Made by a program: the position numbers and the translations under genes
In this document: positions 50,964 to 59,719 of the stretch, in pieces
Numbering within the stretch: the stretch's first letter is position 1
Layout of the letters: each line of letters begins with the position of its first letter
Assembly (NCBI GenBank): GCA_000432155.1
Contig: FR888501.1
Location: 24,862 to 88,861, forward strand
Reading direction: 5' to 3'
Length of the DNA stretch: 64,000 nucleotides
DNA from: Eubacterium sp. CAG:274
GTDB taxonomy: Bacteria; Bacillota; Clostridia; Lachnospirales; CAG-274
The notes under the pieces: generated by a model
Database searches by the model: none
What the model was told of the DNA's origin: nothing
Seen by the model: only the letters and a program-made list of their open reading frames with translations

Positions 50964-51608
50964 TTATTTTTTATGTAATAGTTCACTAAAATCCATAATA
51001 TGATTATTTGCTGTATTTTTAATAATTTCCCATTGATTTTCTGGTTGGTTATCGTACACAGCTGTAGTATTAAAACCCGCAGATACACTAGACTTTACAC
51101 CTTTTAACACATCTTCAAAGACAAGACTGTTATTATTGTCAGAGCCAAGTTTTTCAGCACACAACAAATATATATCAGGGAAACTCTTATCCCTTGCATC
51201 ATCTCTTGTATCTGTAAAAACATCAAAGCAATCCAGCACACCTTCTCTTTCTAAAACAGGGACATAATAATCATGTAATGCTGCTGTTGCTAAACCAATC
51301 TTATACCCTTTATCCTTTAATTCTCTCAAATACTCTTTAACAAAAGGTTTTAAAACTACATTTTCCTTATATTCGTGCAAAGCTTGAGAATTCCACTCGT
51401 TCATAATTTCTTCAACTGATTCTTTTATGTTATACTTTTCTTTGGTGTATACAGCACCATTATAAAAGCTCATTACACTTATAGCTTCTACATAATCATG
51501 TGGTATTTCCATTCCTCTTTTTGCAAAAAAATCTACGTCTACTTTTTGCCACACATATCTACTGTTGGCTATTGTTCCATCAAAATCAAATATAACTGCC
51601 TTTTTCAT
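50964..51608 (-). CDS. HAD-superfamily hydrolase (beta-phosphoglucomutase-like)
   Basis: 214 residues. Motif I FDFDGTIANS near the N terminus, motif II GLATAALHDYY, Lys in DKSFPDIYL, and motif IV VFEDVLKGVKSS. A cytoplasmic phosphatase or phosphomutase of unknown substrate. It follows tadA by 11 bases and ends just before the SRP RNA promoter. Confidence 0.87.
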   Translation of the reverse strand: MKKAVIFDFDGTIANSRYVWQKVDVDFFAKRGMEIPHDYVEAISVMSFYNGAVYTKEKYNIKESVEEIMNEWNSQALHEYKENVVLKPFVKEYLRELKDKGYKIGLATAALHDYYVPVLEREGVLDCFDVFTDTRDDARDKSFPDIYLLCAEKLGSDNNNSLVFEDVLKGVKSSVSAGFNTTAVYDNQPENQWEIIKNTANNHIMDFSELLHKK

Positions 51609-51619
51609 TTCTATTCTCC

Positions 51620-52105
51620 TTACTTTCTAAACCTTTTGAAAAAGTCTTTCATAAGGGTTGCACACTCATCAGCACATACACCCTTTTCAATTTCAACTTG
51701 ATGATTAAAATTATCGTTTTGAAGTAAATTAACAATAGACCCAGCACAACCAGCCTTTGGATTTTCAGCACCAAAAACAACTTTTTTTATTCTAGCTTGC
51801 ACTATTGCTCCCGCACACATAGGACAAGGCTCAACTGTAACATATAAAGTACAATCTTCTAATCGCCAATCTCCCATAAATCCACAAGCTTCATTTATTG
51901 CTATAATTTCTGCATGAGATAATACATTTTTATCGGTAACACGCATATTTGCCCCTCTACCTATTATCTCATCATTATATACAATAACACAGCCTATTGG
52001 CACTTCATTGTTATCATAGGCTTTCTTAGCCTCTTGTAGAGCTATTTTCATATATTTTTCATCAACATTATTAACTTCTAAATTGTTTTCTATATTTTCA
52101 TTCAT
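51620..52105 (-). CDS. tadA: tRNA adenosine(34) deaminase TadA
   Basis: About 161 residues. Zinc-deaminase motifs HAEIIAINEA (His, catalytic Glu) and EPCPMCAGAIVQARI (two Cys), plus GCAGSIVNLL. It makes inosine in the wobble position of tRNA-Arg(ACG). The start at 52105 overlaps the DUF2461 stop region; a short Asn-rich N-terminal extension precedes the domain. Confidence 0.95.
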   Translation of the reverse strand: MNENIENNLEVNNVDEKYMKIALQEAKKAYDNNEVPIGCVIVYNDEIIGRGANMRVTDKNVLSHAEIIAINEACGFMGDWRLEDCTLYVTVEPCPMCAGAIVQARIKKVVFGAENPKAGCAGSIVNLLQNDNFNHQVEIEKGVCADECATLMKDFFKRFRK

Positions 52106-52109
52106 TTCA

Positions 52110-52778
52110 TCACCCAATAGTATTCAAATATTCGTAAAGCGGATAAAGTTCCTTAAAGCTATTATATATTATATTCACTAATTCGCTATTGTAAAAATCT
52201 AAATTGCCATAATCTTCATAATGTATAAGCTCTATTTCTTTTCTATTTGCCCAATTATTTATTTTATCTGACAAATCTTTATTGAAAATTCTTTTATACA
52301 TTTCTCCATATAATTCAAATTTTTTATTTCTATCGTATTTATTAACTAACCTTTCAAAAGCCGGCAAATCTGCTGATATTTTATTTCTATATTTTTCCAT
52401 ACCTGTAGGTGTGGGAGCATAAAACAAGCCATACCTCCACCAATCTCCAGACATTTCAAAAAAATATGTTGGCTTTTCATATCTAATATGTGGAGAGCCA
52501 TCTCCTCTTAGAAAAAACCATTTACTGATTTTATATGGCGACTTATTATTGCTAAATCTTATATCCCTATTAATTCGTGAAATTTTAGGCTTTTCATTAA
52601 AATTTTTCCTGTATTCGTGCATTTTTTCATATACTTCATTGGCCAAAGCAACTATAGGCTTATGGACATTTTCTGTATACATAAGTTTATTAGAATTAAA
52701 CCACTCTTTATTATTATTAAATTTTATTCCGACCAGAAAATCATTTGTCTGTTCTGTAAATCCTCTAAAATTCTCCAT
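52110..52778 (-). CDS. DUF2461 family protein
   Basis: 222 residues with the family core KWFNSNK-like EWFNSNKLMY, ISRINRDIRFSNNKSPYK and YFFEMSGDWWRYG. No function is established for the family. The ATG has GGAGGTG upstream. Its leader contains the triplicated stem-loop repeat described separately. Confidence 0.85.
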   Translation of the reverse strand: MENFRGFTEQTNDFLVGIKFNNNKEWFNSNKLMYTENVHKPIVALANEVYEKMHEYRKNFNEKPKISRINRDIRFSNNKSPYKISKWFFLRGDGSPHIRYEKPTYFFEMSGDWWRYGLFYAPTPTGMEKYRNKISADLPAFERLVNKYDRNKKFELYGEMYKRIFNKDLSDKINNWANRKEIELIHYEDYGNLDFYNSELVNIIYNSFKELYPLYEYLNTIG

Positions 52779-52818
52779 ATTACACCTCCATCAAAGTACA
52801 AGTTTACTTTTAATTCAT

Positions 52819-52989
52819 GGCTTGACAAGTAAGCCACCGAATTTGTCTTTCCTATTCATTAATCAAAACTTTCAACTTCGTTGAAAGCCACACTTCGTGT
52901 GTCCGATTTATCTTTCCGATTCCTGTCAGAACATTTTGCTTTGCAAAATGTGACTTGTAAACAAGCCATCGGGTCTATCTTCCTGATTC
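52819..52989. repeat. Three tandem degenerate units, each a shared motif plus variable hairpins
   Basis: Three units of about 55-65 bases. Each ends (plus strand) in a shared 20-base motif of type TCCGATTTATCTTTCCGATT (52838-52857, 52903-52922, 52969-52989). Each motif is preceded by hairpins of differing sequence: GGCTT/AAGCC at 52819-52835; CTTTCAAC/GTTGAAAG at 52869-52887 and CACAC/GTGTG at 52889-52901; ACATTTTGC/GCAAAATGT at 52931-52951 and CTTGT/ACAAG at 52954-52965. It lies between the isocitrate dehydrogenase terminator and the DUF2461 gene. Confidence 0.6.
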
Positions 52990-52995
52990 ACTATA

Positions 52996-53023
52996 TAAAA
53001 AGAGTGAGGAATATCCTCACTCT
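52996..53023 (-). terminator. Terminator of the citrate synthase-isocitrate dehydrogenase operon
   Basis: AGAGTGAGGA pairs with TCCTCACTCT around a 3-base loop, followed by TTTTTATAT on the minus strand. Confidence 0.9.
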
Positions 53024-53049
53024 CCATTATACTATATTTTATCTAAAGA

Positions 53050-54210
53050 TTAAAGTGTCTTAATAGTATCCATAATGTAATCTGCAAGTTCAGCACTTGT
53101 ACAACCATCTGGTCTACCAGTAATCTTAATTTTCTTTTCAGTCTGAGTACAAATATCAAGAGCCTTATCGAGCTTTTCAGCCTTATCGCCATAGCCGATG
53201 TGAGCTAAAAGCATACTAGCAGCTCTGATAATTGAACAAGGGTCTGCATACTGGTCTCTGTGTTCTTCTACCATTCTTGGTGCAGAACCATGAATAGCTT
53301 CGAACATAGCATACTTCTTACCCATATTAATACTACCTGCTGTACCAACACCACCCTGGAATTCAGCAGCTTCATCAGTAATAATATCACCATAAAGGTT
53401 AGGAAGAACAACAACCTTAAAGTCACGACGCCTATTCTGGTCAATTAACTTAGCTGTCATAATATCAATATACCAGTCATCTGTTTCAATATCTGGATAT
53501 TCCTTAGCAATTTCCTTAAATGTGTTTAAGAACTTACCATCAGTAGTCTTAATAATATTGGCCTTTGTTACACAAGTAACCTTACCCTTATTATTCTTCT
53601 TAGCATATTCGAAAGCAGCTCTGATAATTCTTTCTGTACCGTCAGTTGTAGCAACTGTAAAGTCCATAGCTAAATCATCATCAATATTAAAGCCCTTTGA
53701 ACCAAGTGCATAACCACCTTCAGTATTTTCTCTGTAGAATGTCCAGTCAATACCTTCTTCTGGAATTCTAACAGGTCTAACATTAGCAAAAAGGTCTAAT
53801 TCCTTTCTCATTGCTACATTAGCAGATTCGATGTTTACTTTATCGCCAGCTCTTGGAGTAGTAGTAGGTCCCTTTAAAATTACTGGGCATTCCTTTAATT
53901 CAGCAAGAACATCATCAGGAATAGCTTTATTAGCCTTAATTCTATTTTCGATTGTAAGACCATCAATAACCTTAAATTCAACCTTACCCTTTTCTACTTC
54001 ATCAGCAAGTAAGAATTCAAGAATTCTCTGAGCCTGAGCAGTAATTGCAGGACCGATACCATCGCCACCACAAATACCAATCTTAATTACAGGAAGACTA
54101 GCATAGTCAATAAAGTCCTTGTCTGCCTTCATTCTTTCTACTCTAGCAAGCTGTTCTTCAATAAGTTTGCCAAATTTCTCTTTTGCTACTTCAATTTTAT
54201 CAATACTCAT
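53050..54210 (-). CDS. icd: Isocitrate dehydrogenase (isocitrate/isopropylmalate dehydrogenase family)
   Basis: About 386 residues of the beta-decarboxylating dehydrogenase family. GGDGIGPAITAQAQRI is near the N terminus, substrate Ser/Arg region KVNIESANVAMRKELDLFANVRP, YRENTEGGYALG, and the metal Asp region LPNLYGDIITDEAAEFQGG. Next to (Re)-citrate synthase it most likely makes 2-oxoglutarate for glutamate. ATG 54210 has GGAGG upstream; the frame opens at 54246 inside the previous gene. Cofactor choice is not certain from sequence. Confidence 0.85.
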   Translation of the reverse strand: MSIDKIEVAKEKFGKLIEEQLARVERMKADKDFIDYASLPVIKIGICGGDGIGPAITAQAQRILEFLLADEVEKGKVEFKVIDGLTIENRIKANKAIPDDVLAELKECPVILKGPTTTPRAGDKVNIESANVAMRKELDLFANVRPVRIPEEGIDWTFYRENTEGGYALGSKGFNIDDDLAMDFTVATTDGTERIIRAAFEYAKKNNKGKVTCVTKANIIKTTDGKFLNTFKEIAKEYPDIETDDWYIDIMTAKLIDQNRRRDFKVVVLPNLYGDIITDEAAEFQGGVGTAGSINMGKKYAMFEAIHGSAPRMVEEHRDQYADPCSIIRAASMLLAHIGYGDKAEKLDKALDICTQTEKKIKITGRPDGCTSAELADYIMDTIKTL

Positions 54211-54214
54211 TTGA

Positions 54215-55597
54215 TTATTCCTCCATACCTTTTTTATATTTATCATACTCTGCAGTTGCTAATTTTGCAAGTTCTGTATCAGAAATACAAGTAACTCTAC
54301 CGTTTTCGTATTCCTTATCAACCCATTCTTTAATCTTAACTACAATTGGGTGTTTCTTGTCTAACGCCTTATCACCCTTAAAGTTAAAGTAATTATTAAC
54401 CCAATAAGCAATACCGGCAAGACCAGAAGTCTTACTAACCGCAATCTGTACAGGTCTGTTTAAAAGTAAATCTGTGTTGAAGATATTGTATATTTCTTCA
54501 TTTTTAAGAATACCATCTGCATGAATACCTGCTCTTGTAACATTAAAGTTCTTACCAACAAAAGGTGTCATAGGTGGTATTTCATAACCTATTTCCTTTT
54601 CGAAATATTCAGCAAGTTCTGTAATTACAGTAGTATCCATACCATCGAGTGTACCTCTAAGCTGTGCATATTCCATAACCATAGCTTCCAAAGGTGTATT
54701 ACCAGTTCTTTCGCCAATACCAAAAAGTGAAGTATTTACGCCACAGCAACCATATAACCAAGCTGTAGAAGCATTAATTACTGACCTATAGAAATCGTTA
54801 TGTCCATGCCACTCCAATAATTCCTGTGGAACGCCTGCATGGTGGTGCAAACCGTATATAATACCAGCCACAGAACGAGGAAGAACTGTACCAGGGAATG
54901 TAACACCGTATCCCATAGTATCACAAGCTCTAATCTTAATAGGCATACCTGTTTCATCAGAAAGTTTCATTAATGCACTAGCAAAAGGAACTACGAAGCC
55001 ATAAAAATCGGCTCTTGTAATATCTTCGAAATGGCATCTTGGTCTAATACCAACTTCAATACATTGACGAATAATATCAAGATAATGTTCAATAATCTCA
55101 CTTCTTTTCATATTCATCTTATAGAAGATATGGTAATCTGAACAGCTTACAAGAATACCTGTTTCCTTTACACCAATACTCTTTACAAGTTCAAAATCTT
55201 TTTTATTAGCTCTAATCCAAGTTGTAACTTCTGGAAATCTATAATCTCTCTCAAGACATTCATAAACTGCATCTTGGTCTTTTTTTGAATAAACAAAGAA
55301 TTCACTCTGTCTAATAATACCGTTAGGACCACCCAATTTATGAAGTAAATCATATGTATGAGCAATCTGGTCTACTGTAAAAGGTTCTCTTGACTGCTGA
55401 CCATCTCTAAATGTAGTATCCGTAATCCAGATTCTATCCGGAGTATCAATAGGTACTATTCTATGGTTAAAAGCAATCTTTGGAACTTCATCATAACTGT
55501 ATAAATTATCATACAAATTTGGCTTTTCGACATCCTGAAGCGGGTACTCCAATTCACGTCTTTCAATCAAATTTGATTTGGGGTTAAATATAAACAT
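54215..55597 (-). CDS. (Re)-citrate synthase, homocitrate/isopropylmalate synthase family
   Basis: 460 residues. TIM-barrel HMGL-like domain with WITDTTFRDGQQSREPFT (catalytic Arg and metal Asp) near residue 57 and EWHGHNDFYRSVINAS (metal HxH) near 265. The N terminus (LIERRELEYPLQDVEKPNLY) is typical of the clostridial (Re)-citrate synthase rather than of isopropylmalate synthase, and the regulatory LeuA C-terminal domain is absent. The neighbouring isocitrate dehydrogenase supports citrate rather than homocitrate. It is first in the two-gene operon. Confidence 0.8.
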   Translation of the reverse strand: MFIFNPKSNLIERRELEYPLQDVEKPNLYDNLYSYDEVPKIAFNHRIVPIDTPDRIWITDTTFRDGQQSREPFTVDQIAHTYDLLHKLGGPNGIIRQSEFFVYSKKDQDAVYECLERDYRFPEVTTWIRANKKDFELVKSIGVKETGILVSCSDYHIFYKMNMKRSEIIEHYLDIIRQCIEVGIRPRCHFEDITRADFYGFVVPFASALMKLSDETGMPIKIRACDTMGYGVTFPGTVLPRSVAGIIYGLHHHAGVPQELLEWHGHNDFYRSVINASTAWLYGCCGVNTSLFGIGERTGNTPLEAMVMEYAQLRGTLDGMDTTVITELAEYFEKEIGYEIPPMTPFVGKNFNVTRAGIHADGILKNEEIYNIFNTDLLLNRPVQIAVSKTSGLAGIAYWVNNYFNFKGDKALDKKHPIVVKIKEWVDKEYENGRVTCISDTELAKLATAEYDKYKKGMEE

Positions 55598-55619
55598 CCT
55601 CCCACCTCCATTAACTAAT

Positions 55620-55648
55620 ATAATAAACTTATTTTTTTAACTTGTCAA
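55620..55648 (-). promoter_or_regulatory. Promoter of the citrate synthase operon
   Basis: TTGACA (55643-55648), 17 bp, TATTAT (55620-55625) on the minus strand, 22 bases above the ATG. Confidence 0.85.
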
Positions 55649-55765
55649 TAAGTTTAACCACATTTTTGAATTTTTTTGCAAAAAAAATTCATTTTAAATG
55701 TTTATTTAATTAATTTTAGGTGGATTTTTCTTTATTTTTGAAAGTTTTTCAATAATAATTGCAAT

Positions 55766-56038
55766 TTACATTTCCATAATCTTCAAAAATTTCATAATTT
55801 GTTTTCTTTCATTTTCACTTAGTTGTAAAAGTAAAATTTTTATTATTGCCTGTTTTTCAGATTTTGTACACTTGCTATTCTTTAATCTCCCAGAATAGGA
55901 CATAAGAAAAGGTAAAGCCTCCTCAACAGATTTGCCCTGCATTTTTATACATAATTCCTTTAACTCCTGTTTACTTTTATCATCCATACAGTCAAAAGCC
56001 TTATCTTTTAGAATATCATCAATATTATTATTTTCCAT
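55766..56038 (-). CDS. Hypothetical small helical protein
   Basis: 90 residues, charged and helical, with a Met/Ile-rich end (LSENERKQIMKFLKIMEM) and two Cys. No family recognised. Its start overlaps the stop of the larger neighbour by about 11 bases, so they are probably co-translated. Confidence 0.65.
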   Translation of the reverse strand: MENNNIDDILKDKAFDCMDDKSKQELKELCIKMQGKSVEEALPFLMSYSGRLKNSKCTKSEKQAIIKILLLQLSENERKQIMKFLKIMEM

Positions 56039-56468
56039 ATATTCCCTCCATTATTGTTTTTATTTCCATTACCTTTACAAACAGGTCTAACATTTTCTGC
56101 TTTTTATTATCCAATTCTGGTTTAATAGCCATAAGCATTTTTCTGCTTTTTTCCTCTGGATTTTTAGATTGAATTGTAATTGCCGAAAAAGAGTTAATTA
56201 CTTTTTGCAATTCCATTATTTTTACCATTATTTCTAAGTTTTTTTGATACTTAGGGTCTATGTATGGAATAGCTTTCTCTATTGTCTTTACACCATCATT
56301 TACTTGATTAATATTTTCATTTAATTCTTCAACTACTGTATCATTTTTATCATTTACTGTTTTTATATCATCTTCATTAGACTTGTTTTCATTATTTAAC
56401 ATTTGTACCATTTTTATCATATTCATCATTCGAGAAATCTGTTCGGGATTGAAACTGTTATCTTCCAA
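56028..56468 (-). CDS. Hypothetical helical protein
   Basis: About 146 residues, starting MEDNSFNPEQISRMMNMIK with Met-rich amphipathic helices (IMVKIMELQKVINSF; MLDLFVKVMEIKTIM) and an Asn/Asp-rich linker. The TTG at 56468 follows AGAGGAGGTG by 7 bases; an earlier TTG at 56519 has no such site. The Met-rich amphipathic helices resemble those of the 90-residue neighbour. Small spore or envelope proteins look similar, but I assign no function. Confidence 0.65.
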   Translation of the reverse strand: MEDNSFNPEQISRMMNMIKMVQMLNNENKSNEDDIKTVNDKNDTVVEELNENINQVNDGVKTIEKAIPYIDPKYQKNLEIMVKIMELQKVINSFSAITIQSKNPEEKSRKMLMAIKPELDNKKQKMLDLFVKVMEIKTIMEGIYGK

Positions 56469-56523
56469 CTCAACACCTCCTCTTGGAAATATATGTACTT
56501 GTTTTAAAAAATATGGCAATTAT

Positions 56524-56556
56524 AAAAAAACGCCGTACAAAAATGTACAGCGTTTA
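56524..56556 (-). terminator. Terminator after the secreted hydrolase gene
   Basis: AACGCTGTACA pairs with TGTACGGCGTT (one G-U) around a short loop, followed by seven Ts on the minus strand. Confidence 0.87.
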
Positions 56557-56564
56557 AACACCTA

Positions 56565-57692
56565 TTAAAATTTATCCATCCAGCTACCATACCATTGATG
56601 AGAACCATTACAAACATTTAACTGAACTTCTTTATTAAATAAACTAAAGCATTTATTTGCAATCTTTACTTGCTCATAAACTCCTTCCAAACCTCTTTCG
56701 CCATTAAGTCCATCTTTATCTCCTGTTTCAATATATATTTCCTTATTGGCATCTAATGCAAGAATATCGCCCATATCTACATACTTCCACATATTAGGCA
56801 CAAAATTGCATCCACATCTATTATTGTAAATCAATGTATCCTTGAAACTATGTAAAAATCCACTTACTACTGTTTTGCTAACATTATCATCCATTACAGA
56901 TAACCATAATGCAGCCTCGCCACCACCAGAAAAACCTATACAGTCAATTTCATCGTAACCAAGGGTTGCTATATAATCTGTAAGTCGCATATTTTCAAAC
57001 AAAATCATACCCTGTAAACTATATCCAAGGCTAATAAGAGCATTATTAATATCATTACATTCTGCTGTATTATTCTTGTATATACCTAACATTCTTTCCC
57101 CTGCTCCAAGTAAATCTGGAACATAGACCGTATAACCTTTATTTAAAAGTTCCATAGCATATGTATAATGATATTTTTCTACACTTGATTTTAAATCTTC
57201 TTTTTCGTTACCTACAAGACCCTCTTTACCGTCACTTCCATGTCCATGAATGGCAATAGCAGCTTTACCATTGGCATTCTGCTTTGGCACTAAAACATAA
57301 TAAGGCATACTTAAATCATTTGTAGTCTTTATTTCATATTTATATCTTGTATATCCATCCATTACTTTAGTTTCAAGTAATGTGGGTTCCATTTTAGACG
57401 CTTCTAATTTATCAATACCCATTACTTCTTTTAATTTAGCTTTTGTCTTTTTAGACCATTGATTATATTGTTCTACAGTTGTACCATCAAATCTTAATTC
57501 TGGAGTTTCTGGCATATTACTTTTTAAAAAATCAAATATATTATATTGATTATTTATTGTTCTTGTCTGTCCAGTTGTTGTTTCTGTAGATGGTTCTGCA
57601 ACCTTTATAGTTGTCGCGTTTACAGCTACTGTTGAAGACGACATAGCTAACGCAATCATCACAGCCATAAATTTATTTATCCTTTTTTTCAT
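56565..57692 (-). CDS. Secreted alpha/beta hydrolase
   Basis: 375 residues. Signal peptide MKKRINKFMAVMIALAMSSS with cleavage near AVNA-TT, a Thr-rich spacer, then an alpha/beta hydrolase with the oxyanion region AIAIHGHGSDGKEG, nucleophile GFSGGGEAALW, a likely acid in ETGDKDGLNG and the catalytic His in GSHQWYGSW. This is close to the acetyl-xylan-esterase or Abhydrolase_7 type. No obvious cell-wall anchor. It probably acts on esters in plant or host glycans. Confidence 0.83.
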   Translation of the reverse strand: MKKRINKFMAVMIALAMSSSTVAVNATTIKVAEPSTETTTGQTRTINNQYNIFDFLKSNMPETPELRFDGTTVEQYNQWSKKTKAKLKEVMGIDKLEASKMEPTLLETKVMDGYTRYKYEIKTTNDLSMPYYVLVPKQNANGKAAIAIHGHGSDGKEGLVGNEKEDLKSSVEKYHYTYAMELLNKGYTVYVPDLLGAGERMLGIYKNNTAECNDINNALISLGYSLQGMILFENMRLTDYIATLGYDEIDCIGFSGGGEAALWLSVMDDNVSKTVVSGFLHSFKDTLIYNNRCGCNFVPNMWKYVDMGDILALDANKEIYIETGDKDGLNGERGLEGVYEQVKIANKCFSLFNKEVQLNVCNGSHQWYGSWMDKF

Positions 57693-57762
57693 AATAAAAA
57701 CCTCCTTTTTATTTTAGTAATATTGTACTACATTTTATTAAATAATGCAATTAATTCATACA

Positions 57763-57789
57763 AAAAACGATGCACATTCCTGTGCATCG
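57763..57789 (-). terminator. Terminator of the tig-clpP-clpX operon
   Basis: CGATGCACA pairs with TGTGCATCG around a 4-base loop, followed by Ts on the minus strand. Confidence 0.9.
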
Positions 57790-57796
57790 CAAAAAA

Positions 57797-59086
57797 CTAA
57801 CAAATATTTATATTTTCAACATGTCTTTTTTGATTTTCTTGTAAAGATTCTCTATTTTCGTTATATATAAGTTGTGGCTTAGCCTCGCCATTTACCACAT
57901 CTGCATCAATAATACATTTTTCAATCTTATCATTTGATGGAATATCATACATAACATCAGTCATAAAGCTTTCAACAATAGCTCTTAAACCTCTAGCACC
58001 TGTTTCCTGCTTAATTGCTTTTTGTGCAATGGCTCTAAGTGCATCATCTGTAAATTCAAGAACTACATCATCTAAAGATAAAAGATACTGGTACTGCTTA
58101 ATTATAGCATTTTTAGGTTCAGTAAGAATGTGCACAAGGGCATCTTCGTCCAAGTTATCCAAAGTTACAACAACTGGCATTCTACCAATAAGCTCTGGTA
58201 TTAATCCAAACTTGTGTAAATCCTGAGGAATAACATGCTTTAAAAGCTCGCCACTATTAAGTTCAGCTTTTGTCTTAACCTCTGCACCAAAACCAATAAC
58301 TTTATTTGCAAGTCTTTTTTCAATAACCTTTTCAATTCCAGCAAAAGCACCACCACAAATAAAGAGAATATTTGTAGTGTCAATCTGTATAAATTCCTGA
58401 TGTGGATGCTTTCTACCACCCTGTGGTGGAACATTAGCAACTGTACCTTCAAGAATCTTCAATAATGCCTGCTGTACACCTTCACCACTTACATCTCTTG
58501 TAATAGATGGATTATCAGATTTTCTGGCAATCTTATCTATTTCATCAATATAGATAATACCTCTTTGAGCTCTTTCTATATCAAAGTCAGCAGCCTGAAT
58601 AAGTTTTAAAAGTATATTTTCAACATCTTCGCCAACATAGCCTGCCTCTGTAAGACTTGTTGCATCAGCAATAGTAAAAGGCACATCAATAATTCTAGCA
58701 AGTGTCTGTGCAACATGTGTTTTACCAACACCAGTTGGTCCAAGCATAAGTATATTACTCTTTTGAACCTCAACTTCCTTGCCCATAACATCAGAAGCAA
58801 TTCTCTTATAATGATTATATACTGCAACAGACAAAGCTTTCTTAGCTTGTTCCTGTCCGATAACATATTCATCAAGCATTTCCTTCATTTCTCTTGGTGT
58901 AGGAAGTCCATTGCTTATTAAACTTTGGTTGGTTTCAGCATATCCTCTTTCAAGAACTTCACAGCATCTCTCAACACATTCATTACATATAAAAACATCT
59001 GGACCAGCAACAATATTTCTTACTTGGTCCTGTGTTTTACCACAAAATGAACACTTTATAACTCTATCTTCATTTTTTGTTGCCAT
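57797..59086 (-). CDS. clpX: ATP-dependent Clp protease ATP-binding subunit ClpX
   Basis: 429 residues. N-terminal zinc-binding domain (CSFCGKTQDQV, CNECVERC), AAA+ module with Walker A GPTGVGKTHVAQ near residue 119 and Walker B IIYIDEIDKIA near 183, the RKSDNPSITRDVSGEG region and the IGF loop GLIPELIGRMP. It unfolds substrates for ClpP. Directly downstream of clpP. Confidence 0.98.
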   Translation of the reverse strand: MATKNEDRVIKCSFCGKTQDQVRNIVAGPDVFICNECVERCCEVLERGYAETNQSLISNGLPTPREMKEMLDEYVIGQEQAKKALSVAVYNHYKRIASDVMGKEVEVQKSNILMLGPTGVGKTHVAQTLARIIDVPFTIADATSLTEAGYVGEDVENILLKLIQAADFDIERAQRGIIYIDEIDKIARKSDNPSITRDVSGEGVQQALLKILEGTVANVPPQGGRKHPHQEFIQIDTTNILFICGGAFAGIEKVIEKRLANKVIGFGAEVKTKAELNSGELLKHVIPQDLHKFGLIPELIGRMPVVVTLDNLDEDALVHILTEPKNAIIKQYQYLLSLDDVVLEFTDDALRAIAQKAIKQETGARGLRAIVESFMTDVMYDIPSNDKIEKCIIDADVVNGEAKPQLIYNENRESLQENQKRHVENINIC

Positions 59087-59098
59087 TATATCTCTCCT

Positions 59099-59683
59099 TT
59101 ATTGAGGTTTCTTAACAACTTCATCTACAAGGCCATACTCCTTAGCCTCTTGAGCAGACATATAGTTATCTCTCTCAGTATCAAGACAAACTTGAGCAAA
59201 ATCTTTACCTGTATTTTCAGATAACATACGATTCATTTTCTCTTTAATCTTTAAAATTTGCTCAGCTTGAATTTGAATATCAGTTGCCTGACCTCTTGCT
59301 CCACCTAAAGGCTGATGAATCATAATCTCAGCATTAGGCAAAGCATATCTCTTACCCTTAGCACCGCCTGCAAGAAGGAATGCGCCCATACTTGCCGCCA
59401 TGCCAATACATATAGTAGATACATCAGGAGCAATATATTGCATAGTATCATAAATAGCCATACCGGCAGTTACTGAACCACCGGGACTATTTATATAAAG
59501 GTTAATATCCTTTTCAGGGTTCTCCGCAGCAAGAAACAGGAGCTGTGCAACTACTAAATTAGCTGTTACATCATTTATCTCCTCGCCTAAGAAAATAATT
59601 CTATCTTTTAACAATCTTGAATATATATCATATGCTCGTTCTCCTGCACCGGAGCTGTCCACAACAACTGGGACAAGACTCAT
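59099..59683 (-). CDS. clpP: ATP-dependent Clp protease proteolytic subunit ClpP
   Basis: 194 residues starting MSLVPVVVDSSGAGERAYDIY. Catalytic Ser in GMAASMGAFLL, His in MIHQPLGGARG, Asp in TERDNYMSA. The frame opens two codons earlier. It follows tig by about 30 bases with GAGGAGGGG ahead of the ATG. Confidence 0.98.
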   Translation of the reverse strand: MSLVPVVVDSSGAGERAYDIYSRLLKDRIIFLGEEINDVTANLVVAQLLFLAAENPEKDINLYINSPGGSVTAGMAIYDTMQYIAPDVSTICIGMAASMGAFLLAGGAKGKRYALPNAEIMIHQPLGGARGQATDIQIQAEQILKIKEKMNRMLSENTGKDFAQVCLDTERDNYMSAQEAKEYGLVDEVVKKPQ

Positions 59684-59719
59684 AAACAACCCCTCCTCAA
59701 TTATATAGCAATATTAAAA

